From contig CP016490.1 of NCBI GenBank assembly GCA_002966495.1, forward strand, positions 124,001-188,000: DNA of 64,000 nucleotides, written 5' to 3'. This document shows, piece by piece, positions 1-7,332 of the stretch. Both the position numbers and the translations under genes were made by a program. How positions within the stretch are numbered: position 1 is the stretch's first letter; each line of letters opens with the position of its first letter. Under the pieces are notes generated by a model. The model saw only the letters and a list, made by a program, of their open reading frames with translations. It was not told where the DNA came from and did not search any database. Source of the stretch: Halomonas sp. GFAJ-1. GTDB taxonomy: Bacteria; Pseudomonadota; Gammaproteobacteria; Pseudomonadales; Halomonadaceae.

Positions 1-608
1 ATCTTGCCCTCTTTGGCATGCACCGCCGAGACCAGCTTTTCGATATGGCGGATGCGCCGCTCGGGTTTCACCAGGCTAAACTGGGCGGCGATTTGGCGCA
101 GCTTAAGGCCGTCGCGACTGTTGCCGTGCAGCTGGGTAAAGTCGTTTTGAATCACCGAGCGAAATTCAGAGGTCGCGCCCAGCTTGGGAGAAACGGGCGT
201 GCCGTTGCGCCGCAGGCCGCTGGCCCACTGGGTGTAATCCAGCGCGGCTACCCCCGCGTCGCTCTCCACCAGATAATCTTCCGGCTGGTAAGGCGCGCCC
301 ACAAAGCGGTACTCCACCCCACCTTCGGCTTTGCGGGTCAGCACCGCCTGACAGATGTTGCCCGCTTCGCGACGGTATTCGTACACCAGATAGCTGTTGC
401 GGTGGGGCAGGTAGAACGCATCAAACTTCATGCGGGTTTTGGGCACTACCTTGTTGGGTAGTTCGCCGTAAAACACCGGCACCAGCCGCTGTAGCGTGGT
501 TTTACCGGAGGCGTTGGTGCCGCAAATATTGGTGTGGCCGTCCACACTGAGTTCGACCACCCCGTTTAAGTGGCCGTGAATCATCACGATTCGCAATAAG
601 TGAGCCAT
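1..608 (-). CDS. SMC-like ATP-binding protein, N-terminal part (runs off left edge)
   Basis: Only the first ~202 codons are in the window; the frame is open to base 1. The ATG at 606-608 has an AAGGAT ribosome site six bases upstream. Near the N-terminus is a Walker A loop GTNASGKTT (residues 30-38) after a hydrophobic strand and the stretch VDGHTNICG, the layout of ABC/SMC-type ATPase heads, where a short N-terminal head precedes a long coiled coil. The residues after it (FYGELPNKVVPKTR, SYLVYEYRR) recall large bacterial proteins of the DUF3584 type as I remember them, but this is from memory. It may act in DNA repair, chromosome handling or phage defence; no partner gene is visible. It is divergent from the TRAP genes. 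Confidence 0.7.
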   Translation of the reverse strand, partial: MAHLLRIVMIHGHLNGVVELSVDGHTNICGTNASGKTTLQRLVPVFYGELPNKVVPKTRMKFDAFYLPHRNSYLVYEYRREAGNICQAVLTRKAEGGVEYRFVGAPYQPEDYLVESDAGVAALDYTQWASGLRRNGTPVSPKLGATSEFRSVIQNDFTQLHGNSRDGLKLRQIAAQFSLVKPERRIRHIEKLVSAVHAKEGK

Positions 609-954
609 GCCGTATCCTTGGACTGGTGTTGGTATTGCCTTTCTCAGACACTTCTAATTTGCCACTGCGCTTGCCAATACTGCATTAACCCCCTTCAAAA
701 CGCAGCAATCTTTGTGACATCACCAGTTCACTGCATACTGCGTTCATCACGCACTAGCGCCCTCCTCATGCCTGAACCAAGTTCATCCGAAGGCTTTTTT
801 GCACACAAAGTTTGCCCATTACTGAGGTTCAGCATAATTCTTCTGAGTTTGGGCCAAATGCAGTATGTACGAAGGTGGTAACTTCAAAAAAACGATAAAC
901 ATAAGTAACGGCCAGCAAACACACTTATAACGCTCCATTTATGAGGAAACTACC
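609..954. other. Intergenic region between divergent genes
   Basis: About 345 bases separate the SMC-like gene (leftward) from the TRAP gene (rightward). A 93-codon open frame here has low-complexity, cysteine-rich content and no recognisable protein character, so I do not call it. A TATAAC hexamer at 926-931 could be a -10 box for the TRAP genes, but I see no convincing -35 partner. Nothing else is recognisable. Confidence 0.5.
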
Positions 955-2007
955 ATGAATAAGCTAAACAAAATTACGTTGGCGGTCGGTTTAAGCCTTG
1001 GCGTATCCGTAACGGCTTCTGCTGCAGATATAAACTGGCGAATGGCAACACCATGGAGCGGTGGCCCATGGCTTGAGCGTGATGCGCAGCTGTTTGCTGA
1101 TCGCGTTAGCGAGTTGACCGATGGAAAAATCGCGATCGAAGTCTACCCCGGTGGCACACTGGGTAGCGCACTGCGCGTTACCAATAGTGTGAAGTCGGGG
1201 GTTGCCCAGGTTAGTCATAACTACATTAACTATGACTATGGCACAGACCCCACTACTGCGTTGCTGGCAGGTCACTGAAGCGGCTTAACGCCGGAAGAGT
1301 TCATGCTATGGATGTACGAAGGCGGTGGTGCTGAACTCTACGAAGAGTATCGACGTGACGTATTTGATGTTGTGGCGTTTCCTTGTGCCATTCTTGGCAC
1401 CGAAATCTTCCTTCATTCCAACAAGCCGGTTAGAACACTTGAAGACTTCCAGGGGTTACGGCTGCGTACCTCTGGCGCATGGGCAGAAATTGCTTCCCGT
1501 TTAGGCGCTTCTACGGTCGTCATGGCGGGTAGTGATATCTACAGTGCTCTAGAGCGAGGCGTGATTGATGCTGCGGAGTGGGGCAGCCCTGAAATGAACC
1601 GCCCAACAGGGTTTCAAGAAGTCGCGCAATACGTGATTACCCCTGGCGTTCACCAGTCAGGCGGCTTCCTTGAGTGCCAGGTGAATAGCAATACCTGGGA
1701 AGGGCTAGATGAACGCGACCAGAGCATGCTGCGTCTTGCCGGTAAATTGTCGGTTTTCGATACCTGGCTTGCTAGCTCATTCGCTGATCTTGAGGCCTAT
1801 CAAGAGTTGGTTGATGGCCCCAATGAGCTGATTGAACTGGATCAGTCCTTCATCGACGCAATTTATGAAGAGACAACCAAGTGGGAAGATGAGTATGCCG
1901 CTGACAATGAGTGGTTTGCGCGGGTACTCGAATCTCAGCGCTCGTTTAAAGACAGCATGAGCAACTGGTCTGAATATCGACTGCCCATTGGTGTTATGGG
2001 CCGTTAG
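955..2007 (+). pseudogene. dctP: TRAP transporter substrate-binding protein (DctP family), interrupted by one in-frame TGA
   Basis: Two open stretches lie in the same frame and are separated by a single TGA at 1276-1278; without it they would form one protein of about 350 residues, the usual DctP length. The ATG at 955 follows a GAGGAA ribosome site. Residues 1-24 are a Sec signal peptide ending ASA. The next part (INWRMATPWSGG, VYPGGTLGSALR) and the C-terminal part (SNKPVRTLEDFQGLRLRTSG, DAAEWGSPEMN) are typical of periplasmic TRAP binding proteins. The permease genes downstream look intact. The TGA could come from TGG by one change, could be a sequencing error, or could be read through. Without read-through the transporter would lack its binding protein unless another copy exists. 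Confidence 0.8.
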
Positions 2008-2026
2008 TAGCCACTTTTAAAACAAT

Positions 2027-2058
2027 GAGAGGGGCCTTAACGGGCCTCTCTTTTGTTT
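2027..2058 (+). terminator. Rho-independent terminator after dctP
   Basis: An 8-bp GC-rich stem (2029-2036 with 2043-2050, one G-U pair) and a short loop are followed by TTTTGTTT. It sits between dctP and dctQ, so it probably lowers permease expression relative to the binding protein, as is common in TRAP operons. Confidence 0.65.
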
Positions 2059-2095
2059 GTTGGCGTATGTCCCTCTGATCCGCTGAGATTTCCTC

Positions 2096-2611
2096 ATGAA
2101 ACTAATCCGAACCATAGAGGCGCTCACCCGCTTTGCTGGCTGGTTGGGTGCACTCCTCGTCCTGCCTTTAATAGGTGCATTAATCATTGAAGTATTTAGC
2201 CGCTATGTAGCCGGTAGGCCGACCTTATGGGCCTTTGAAGTTAGTTACATGGTAATGGGGGCAATGTTCATGCTGGGTATGGCCAATGCGTTGCGTATAG
2301 GCCAACACGTCAGCGTAGATATTGTCGCTTTACAGCTTAGCCCACGTGCAAATGCTGCCATTCGCGTAATAGGTTACGTGCTATTTCTACCCGTATTGGC
2401 GTGGCTGGTATGGGAGCTATCCAAGTATGCGCTATCTGCTTTTGAAACCAATGAACGCTCAGGCCGCTCTGCTTGGAACCCGGTAGTTTGGCCGATCTTC
2501 ACGGTATGGTTTGTAGGGTTTGCACTGCTGGCACTGCAAGTAGTGGCTGAACTTCTGAAATCCTTATGTTTGCTCGTCGGTAAACACCCCACAGAGGAGT
2601 CAGCCGAATGA
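2096..2611 (+). CDS. dctQ: TRAP transporter small permease subunit (DctQ family)
   Basis: A 171-residue inner-membrane protein with four hydrophobic segments (about residues 15-35, 48-65, 88-110 and 132-153). It carries DctQ-family features: a basic N-terminus, EVFSRYVAGRPTLWAFEVSYM in the first half and ALRIGQHVSVDIV in the middle. DctQ pairs with the large permease to import organic acids or related compounds with Na+ in TRAP systems. The stop overlaps the dctM start by four bases, which implies translational coupling. The upstream binding-protein gene is interrupted. The substrate cannot be read from the sequence. Confidence 0.88.
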   Translation: MKLIRTIEALTRFAGWLGALLVLPLIGALIIEVFSRYVAGRPTLWAFEVSYMVMGAMFMLGMANALRIGQHVSVDIVALQLSPRANAAIRVIGYVLFLPVLAWLVWELSKYALSAFETNERSGRSAWNPVVWPIFTVWFVGFALLALQVVAELLKSLCLLVGKHPTEESAE

Positions 2612-3936
2612 GTAGCTACCTTGCGCTATTGATGTTCCCTGCACTGATGGCCTTAATCATTGCGGGTTTCCCAATCGCCTTTTCAATGATTTTAGTGGCC
2701 ACCGGCTTTGGCATTATTCAGTTTGGCGACGTTGCCGCTTACCAGCTGTTGACCAAAATCGAAGACACGGCGTCCAACTCGATTCTTGCAGCCGTACCGC
2801 TGTTTATTTTTATGGGCGCAATGCTTGAACGCTCAGGTATAGCCGAGCGTTTATTTGAAGCGATTCATATGTGGACGCGCCGTTTGCCCGGTGGGTTGGG
2901 TATCGGGGCCATCATTTTGGGCACTCTGTTTGCCGCTTCCAGCGGCGTTGTTGGTGCAACAGAAGCGGTCATTGGCATGCTGGCCATCCCCGTGATGCTC
3001 AAGCACCAATACAGTAAAAGCCTGATGTCAGGCACCATCTGCGCCAGCGGTTCTCTGGGTACAGCCATACCCCCTTCGATTACCGTTGTGGTGCTAGGCC
3101 CTGTGGCAGGGGTTTCAGTGGGATCGCTGTTCAGCGGCTTGCTGATCCCTGGCTTTTTGATGGCGTTGATGTTCATGGCCTACATCATTGGCGTTGCGTA
3201 CTTAAAGCCGGAAATGGCGCCGCGCATTCAAGTTCAGGAACCCGATGTTCCGCTCGGCGAAAAACTGCGTATCACGCTGATTGCGCTCGTGCCCACCATG
3301 CTGCTGATCTTTACCGTGCTGGGCACTATTCTTATGGGCTTGGCAACGCCAACAGAAGCTGCCGCGTGCGGCGCTCTGGGCTCCATCATCTTGGCAGCGG
3401 CTTACCGAAACTTGAAAGTTCCGGTTCTTTGGACGTCAGCAGTGAAGACCGTGAATATTTCTGCGATGATCCTGCTCATTGTATTAGGCGGCAGCATGTT
3501 TGCTGGGGTGTTTTTTGCCTCAGGCGGAATGGCGACGGTTCAGGGATTGCTGATGGACACCGGCTTGAGCCCCTGGATGATTTTAGGCATGATTCTGCTA
3601 ATCGCCTTTATTGCAGGGTTTGTGCTGGATCTGATTTCAGTCGTACTGATTATTATCCCTGTGGCTATGCCGATCGTCAGGATGCTGGGCTTCGATGAGA
3701 TCTGGTTCTGTGTTGCATTTTTAGTGGTGCTACAAACCAGCTATCTCACCCCACCGCTGGCACCGGCGATTTTCTACTTAAGGGCGATCACCCCTCCAGA
3801 AGTGACCCTCAGGCATATGTATAGAGGCGTTGTGCCCTTTATCATGGCGCAATTGATCGTGCTGGCGCTGGTGTTAGCGTTTCCACAAATCGCGCTCTGG
3901 TTGCCAGACGTGATGGGTGGCCCTTCTTGGCGCTAA
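2608..3936 (+). CDS. dctM: TRAP transporter large permease subunit (DctM family)
   Basis: A 442-residue, very hydrophobic protein with about 12 membrane segments, the normal size of DctM. Typical blocks are LFIFMGAMLERSGIAERLFE near residue 65-85, ATEAVIGMLAIP near residue 115 and the C-terminal SYLTPPLAPAIFYL. It forms the Na+-coupled transport channel with DctQ. It overlaps dctQ by the ATGA junction. It is intact, so the interruption is confined to the binding-protein gene. A terminator follows. The nearby aminotransferase and cyclodeaminase-family genes hint at an amino-acid-derived substrate, which is inference only. Confidence 0.92.
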   Translation: MSSYLALLMFPALMALIIAGFPIAFSMILVATGFGIIQFGDVAAYQLLTKIEDTASNSILAAVPLFIFMGAMLERSGIAERLFEAIHMWTRRLPGGLGIGAIILGTLFAASSGVVGATEAVIGMLAIPVMLKHQYSKSLMSGTICASGSLGTAIPPSITVVVLGPVAGVSVGSLFSGLLIPGFLMALMFMAYIIGVAYLKPEMAPRIQVQEPDVPLGEKLRITLIALVPTMLLIFTVLGTILMGLATPTEAAACGALGSIILAAAYRNLKVPVLWTSAVKTVNISAMILLIVLGGSMFAGVFFASGGMATVQGLLMDTGLSPWMILGMILLIAFIAGFVLDLISVVLIIIPVAMPIVRMLGFDEIWFCVAFLVVLQTSYLTPPLAPAIFYLRAITPPEVTLRHMYRGVVPFIMAQLIVLALVLAFPQIALWLPDVMGGPSWR

Positions 3937-3960
3937 AAATGCTATAAATAGGATGTTTTC

Positions 3961-3986
3961 AGCCGCTCTTTATGGGCGGCTTTTTT
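3961..3986 (+). terminator. Rho-independent terminator after dctM
   Basis: Stem AGCCGCTC / GGGCGGCT around a TTTAT-type loop, followed by six T residues at 3981-3986. It ends the TRAP transcript before the aminotransferase gene. Confidence 0.8.
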
Positions 3987-4083
3987 CATGGTGTAACAAC
4001 CCTCAGCACCATACGCGCCTGCTGGACGAGAGTGGCCACTGCAGTGCTAAGCTACCGTTTACGCAATCTGATTTGGAGACATT

Positions 4084-5196
4084 ATGCCCCGCTATCCCGA
4101 CCACCTCACTGGCGAAGGCCCTGTTAACCCTTTTCCCGGCATTAAAGTGTTGGAGCGCCGCATTGGCCGGGAGATTCCTCATCGACTGGGCTCTAACGAG
4201 GGATTGGATATGCCACACCGCGCCCTGCGCGAGCACTTTGGCGATGCGGTGGTGCAGCACGTTTACTGCTACGGTGATGCTGAGGCGCTGGGGGTGCGCC
4301 AGCGTTTGAGCGCGCTGCAGAACATTCCGCTTGAGCACCTACTGGTAGATGCCGGAGCCGACAGCCTGATTGCCCTAGCACTACGCACCACCTGTACAGT
4401 GGGCGATACAGTGGTTAGCACCGCAGGCACCTACCCTACCTTCGGTTATTTCGCCCAGGGACAGGGCTGCCGCTTGATTGAGCCAAGTTACCATGAGGCG
4501 CCTGGCGTACTCGCACCCAATTTGGAAGCACTGGCAGCGGCCGCCCATCAAGAAGATGCTCGGCTGGTTTATCTAGCCAATCCGGATAACCCCAGCGGTC
4601 ACCTGCATAGCAACAGTGCGATTCTCACGTTACGCGAAGCGCTGCCAGAAACTTGCTGGCTGCTATTAGACGAGGCCTACGGGGATTTTCGCGACGATGC
4701 GGATAGCGACTTTGCTAGCAAGGCGCTTCCGGGGGTGATTCGCCTGCGTACGCTATCCAAAGCACACGGTTTGGCCGGGCTACGCATTGGTTACGCCATT
4801 GCCGAGCCTACCGTGCTGACGATGATGATGAAGGCGCGTATTCACTACGCGGTTTCTTCCTTCACCCAAGCCGCTGCCGAAGTGGTGCTCGACCACCCCG
4901 AGGAAGTACGCCAGCATATTGCGGATGTCAAAGCCCGCCGCGAACAGCTGGCACTGCATTTTATCGGTCTGGGAGCAGATGTGTTGCCCAGCGCGACGAA
5001 CTTCATCGGCATCCGTCTTCCCACCGTCGAACTTGCCACCGCGGTACATCAGGAGCTGCTAGCAGAGGGTGTGCTGGTCGCACGTTTAGCGCACCCTGAG
5101 CTGGCGAATGTGATCCGTATCACGGCGGTGGAAGAAGCCCTGGAACCCGGTAAATTAGCCGCGCTTGAAAAGGTGCTTCACCCCTCGACACGGTGA
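4084..5196 (+). CDS. PLP-dependent class I/II aminotransferase, histidinol-phosphate aminotransferase-like
   Basis: A 370-residue fold-type I PLP enzyme. The substrate/PLP loop LANPDNPSG lies near residue 162, the DEAYGDF block near 198 and the PLP lysine motif TLSKAHGLAGLRIGY near 222, all in order. The overall pattern is closest to HisC-type aminotransferases, but the gene is not in a his operon. The ATG has a GGAGA ribosome site. It meets the cyclodeaminase-family gene tail to tail, with a 19-base overlap (5178-5196). The context suggests catabolism of an imported amino acid or amine. The true substrate is unknown, and phenylalanine, histidinol phosphate or a cyclic amino acid would all fit. 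Confidence 0.8.
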   Translation: MPRYPDHLTGEGPVNPFPGIKVLERRIGREIPHRLGSNEGLDMPHRALREHFGDAVVQHVYCYGDAEALGVRQRLSALQNIPLEHLLVDAGADSLIALALRTTCTVGDTVVSTAGTYPTFGYFAQGQGCRLIEPSYHEAPGVLAPNLEALAAAAHQEDARLVYLANPDNPSGHLHSNSAILTLREALPETCWLLLDEAYGDFRDDADSDFASKALPGVIRLRTLSKAHGLAGLRIGYAIAEPTVLTMMMKARIHYAVSSFTQAAAEVVLDHPEEVRQHIADVKARREQLALHFIGLGADVLPSATNFIGIRLPTVELATAVHQELLAEGVLVARLAHPELANVIRITAVEEALEPGKLAALEKVLHPSTR

Positions 5197-6128
5197 GAAG
5201 TAAGTGTCTCCCATAGCTCAATCGCAGCGGCCAAATCCTCCAAGGAAGCGCCTACCGACTTGAACAACGTGATGGCCTCTTTATCCGAGCGCCCCGGCTT
5301 GGCACCTGACAGCACCTCTGCAAGCTCGGCTTGAATGTCATCAAAGTGGAAAGCGCCTTCCTCTATGGCTTGCAGAATGTCCCCCGCTTCGCCTTTGGCC
5401 CCGGCGTAGGTATCCACAAACACCTCGGCACGGCGTAAGCACTCTGCGTCGCTTTCACGCATTAGGGGGCGAAACGCGCCAATTAAATCCAAGTGCGTGC
5501 CCGGTGTTAGCCATTCGCCTTTAATCAGCGGTTGGGTGGATAGCGTTACGCAACTCACAATGTCGGCCTCTCCCACAGCGGCGGCTAACTCTTCCACTAC
5601 GTGAGTTTCAAAACGGTCAGCATACTCATGTGCGATTGCCGCTGCTTTGCTCGGGTTACGCCCCCAAATCAGCACACGTTTGATGGGGCGAACGCTGGCG
5701 TGGGCCTCAATCACCATAGGTGCCAGTTTGCCCGTACCCACCACCAACAGCGTTTCTGCCGACTCAACGGCCAACGCCTGGGCAGCCAGCGCAGAAGCTG
5801 CTGCTGTGCGTCGGCGCGTTAACTCACTGCCATCAATACAGGCCAGGGGCTGGCCGTGCTGTCCTTCGCTGAGCAGATAAAGCCCAGAGATAGCCGGAAT
5901 ACCGTGATCGGCATTTTGCGGGAAGACGTTTACCATTTTCACGCCAATATAGCCCGCCGACTCCCAGGCAGGCATCAGCAGCATAGTCGCTTCACCATCG
6001 GGCCGGTACATGGCGTGGTGGTGACGCGGCGGAGATTCAACACCCTTCACAAAAGTATGATGTAACCGGCTAATCACGCCTTTCCAACTAAGGTAACGTG
6101 CGACATCTGCAGAAGAGACAACCTGCAT
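5178..6128 (-). CDS. Ornithine cyclodeaminase / mu-crystallin family protein
   Basis: A 316-residue member of the OCD/mu-crystallin family of NAD(P)-dependent enzymes. Visible are SRLHHTF at the N-terminus, MPAW and KMVNVFPQN in the substrate region, a Rossmann loop VVGTGKLAP near residue 130 and the C-terminal KSVGASLEDLAAA, a family hallmark. Members act as ornithine cyclodeaminase, alanine dehydrogenase, ketimine reductase or delta1-pyrroline-2-carboxylate reductase; the exact reaction cannot be chosen here. I use the ATG at 6128 because GGGAGGA sits about eight bases upstream; a GTG one codon earlier is possible. The gene converges on the aminotransferase. Confidence 0.85.
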   Translation of the reverse strand: MQVVSSADVARYLSWKGVISRLHHTFVKGVESPPRHHHAMYRPDGEATMLLMPAWESAGYIGVKMVNVFPQNADHGIPAISGLYLLSEGQHGQPLACIDGSELTRRRTAAASALAAQALAVESAETLLVVGTGKLAPMVIEAHASVRPIKRVLIWGRNPSKAAAIAHEYADRFETHVVEELAAAVGEADIVSCVTLSTQPLIKGEWLTPGTHLDLIGAFRPLMRESDAECLRRAEVFVDTYAGAKGEAGDILQAIEEGAFHFDDIQAELAEVLSGAKPGRSDKEAITLFKSVGASLEDLAAAIELWETLTSHRVEG

Positions 6129-6382
6129 CACTTAGTCCTCCCACTGTGACGTTTTACCCTGCTGGGCCGGCATCTCGATGCGTTGTTGACTGCCATCACC
6201 CCTTGGAAGTAGTGATGATCTGGATAAATTGCGGCCATTGCGAGATCTCCAATCGTAGTAGCAGATGTTGGAGACTACGACGATGGGGTGCAGCGCGCTT
6301 GCCCGAAACTCTGAAAACTTTGCCCGCAAGTGCTGAAACACACCAAGCAACGTTGATTGGGGAAAAGTATTAACGACAAGGC

Positions 6383-7150
6383 TTATCTATCAGAAGAGGG
6401 GGCGATCTCAAAGTAGCGCCGATAGGCGCGGGAGAAGCTACCTTGATCACGAAAGCCTACCAGCATGGCAATATGACCTAAACTAAGCGTGCTGTGACGA
6501 ACCAACGTGCGAGCATGCTCTAAGCGCCTACGCTGAACATACGCGAGGGGCGTAACACCCGTTAGCTCGCGAAAGCAGCTGTGGAAATGGCCTGGACTTA
6601 AGGCACACAGGGCAGCTAACTGCTCAACGCGCACTTCATCCGCCAAATGCTGGTCTAGCCAGGCGTCCAAACGCTCTAGGTCCAGCCGTTCGCTGATACA
6701 ACGGGCACCTAGCTGCCCTGCTGTCTGTATGGACTCATCTTGTAAATACATATAGAGCGCCCGTAACAGCAGCACGGCGATTTCGTTTTGCAGCGCCGGG
6801 CACTGCTCAAGCTGATGAGCCAACGCATGGGTAAGTTGGTTTAAGGCAGGTGGAACGGTAAAGAAACGCGGCTTATCGAATAAGCGCTCAATCTCGCTGC
6901 CCTTTTCCAGCGTGGCTAAGTGCTGCACGGGAATGTCCAGCACTAGCGTGCGATTGCTGCCATCGCCCTGGTACTCATGATGGCGCGACGAAGGGATTAA
7001 GCAACCACGGCGAGCTGTGACTCGCTCTCCTTGGCCTTCCATAGCAAGCTCGGTGACACCGCACGTCGCCAAAATTAGCTGATGAAAATCGTGGGTGTGC
7101 GCCACCTGCTCTGGGGCCAAATTGCGGTTATGCAGCTCAAACTGGGCCAT
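6383..7150 (-). CDS. AraC-family transcriptional regulator
   Basis: About 255 residues: an N-terminal cupin-like sensor half (HTHDFHQLILATCG near the start, then RRGCLIPSSRHHEY) and a C-terminal double helix-turn-helix. The second half shows the AraC signature LSPGHFHSCFRELTGVTPLAY and then GFRDQGSFSRAYRRYF. I chose the ATG at 7150; an in-frame TTG 24 bases upstream has no better ribosome site. It probably controls the neighbouring leftward cyclodeaminase-family gene or the TRAP genes, by position only. Effector unknown. Confidence 0.88.
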   Translation of the reverse strand: MAQFELHNRNLAPEQVAHTHDFHQLILATCGVTELAMEGQGERVTARRGCLIPSSRHHEYQGDGSNRTLVLDIPVQHLATLEKGSEIERLFDKPRFFTVPPALNQLTHALAHQLEQCPALQNEIAVLLLRALYMYLQDESIQTAGQLGARCISERLDLERLDAWLDQHLADEVRVEQLAALCALSPGHFHSCFRELTGVTPLAYVQRRRLEHARTLVRHSTLSLGHIAMLVGFRDQGSFSRAYRRYFEIAPSSDR

Positions 7151-7206
7151 GGATGTACCGTTGAATGGGAGCAAGATGAATCATTGAACTATAAAACGGC
7201 TGACTT

Positions 7207-7248
7207 AAAAAAAACCATCAAGCGTTAACGCTCAGTAAACGCTTGATG
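7207..7248 (-). terminator. Rho-independent terminator after the giant repeat-protein gene
   Basis: A perfect 9-bp inverted repeat (7216-7224 with 7240-7248) is followed, on the - strand, by GG and a run of eight T (7207-7214). It lies about 85 bases past the stop of the repeat-protein gene and upstream of araC, so it separates the two leftward genes. Confidence 0.85.
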
Positions 7249-7332
7249 ACCAGCATAGTAATGGGGCAACAGCCACTTAGTGCATGTAACGAGCGCAACA
7301 CCCGCTAAGGCGGCCAGAGCCGCCCCAAATGG

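Noticed and set aside
18..461. Rightward 147-codon frame at the left edge
   Set aside because: It is the shadow of the leftward SMC-like gene, whose frame has the Walker A motif and a good ribosome site.
600..881. 93-codon frame upstream of dctP
   Set aside because: Cysteine-rich, no domain-like pattern and no ribosome site; overlaps the start of the leftward ATPase gene.
1276..1278. Selenocysteine reading of the dctP TGA
   Set aside because: The position is not a known selenocysteine site in TRAP binding proteins and no obvious SECIS-type hairpin follows; a nonsense change or error is simpler.
6132..6382. Short frames on both strands between the cyclodeaminase-family and AraC genes
   Set aside because: They overlap each other, lack ribosome sites and show no recognisable motif.
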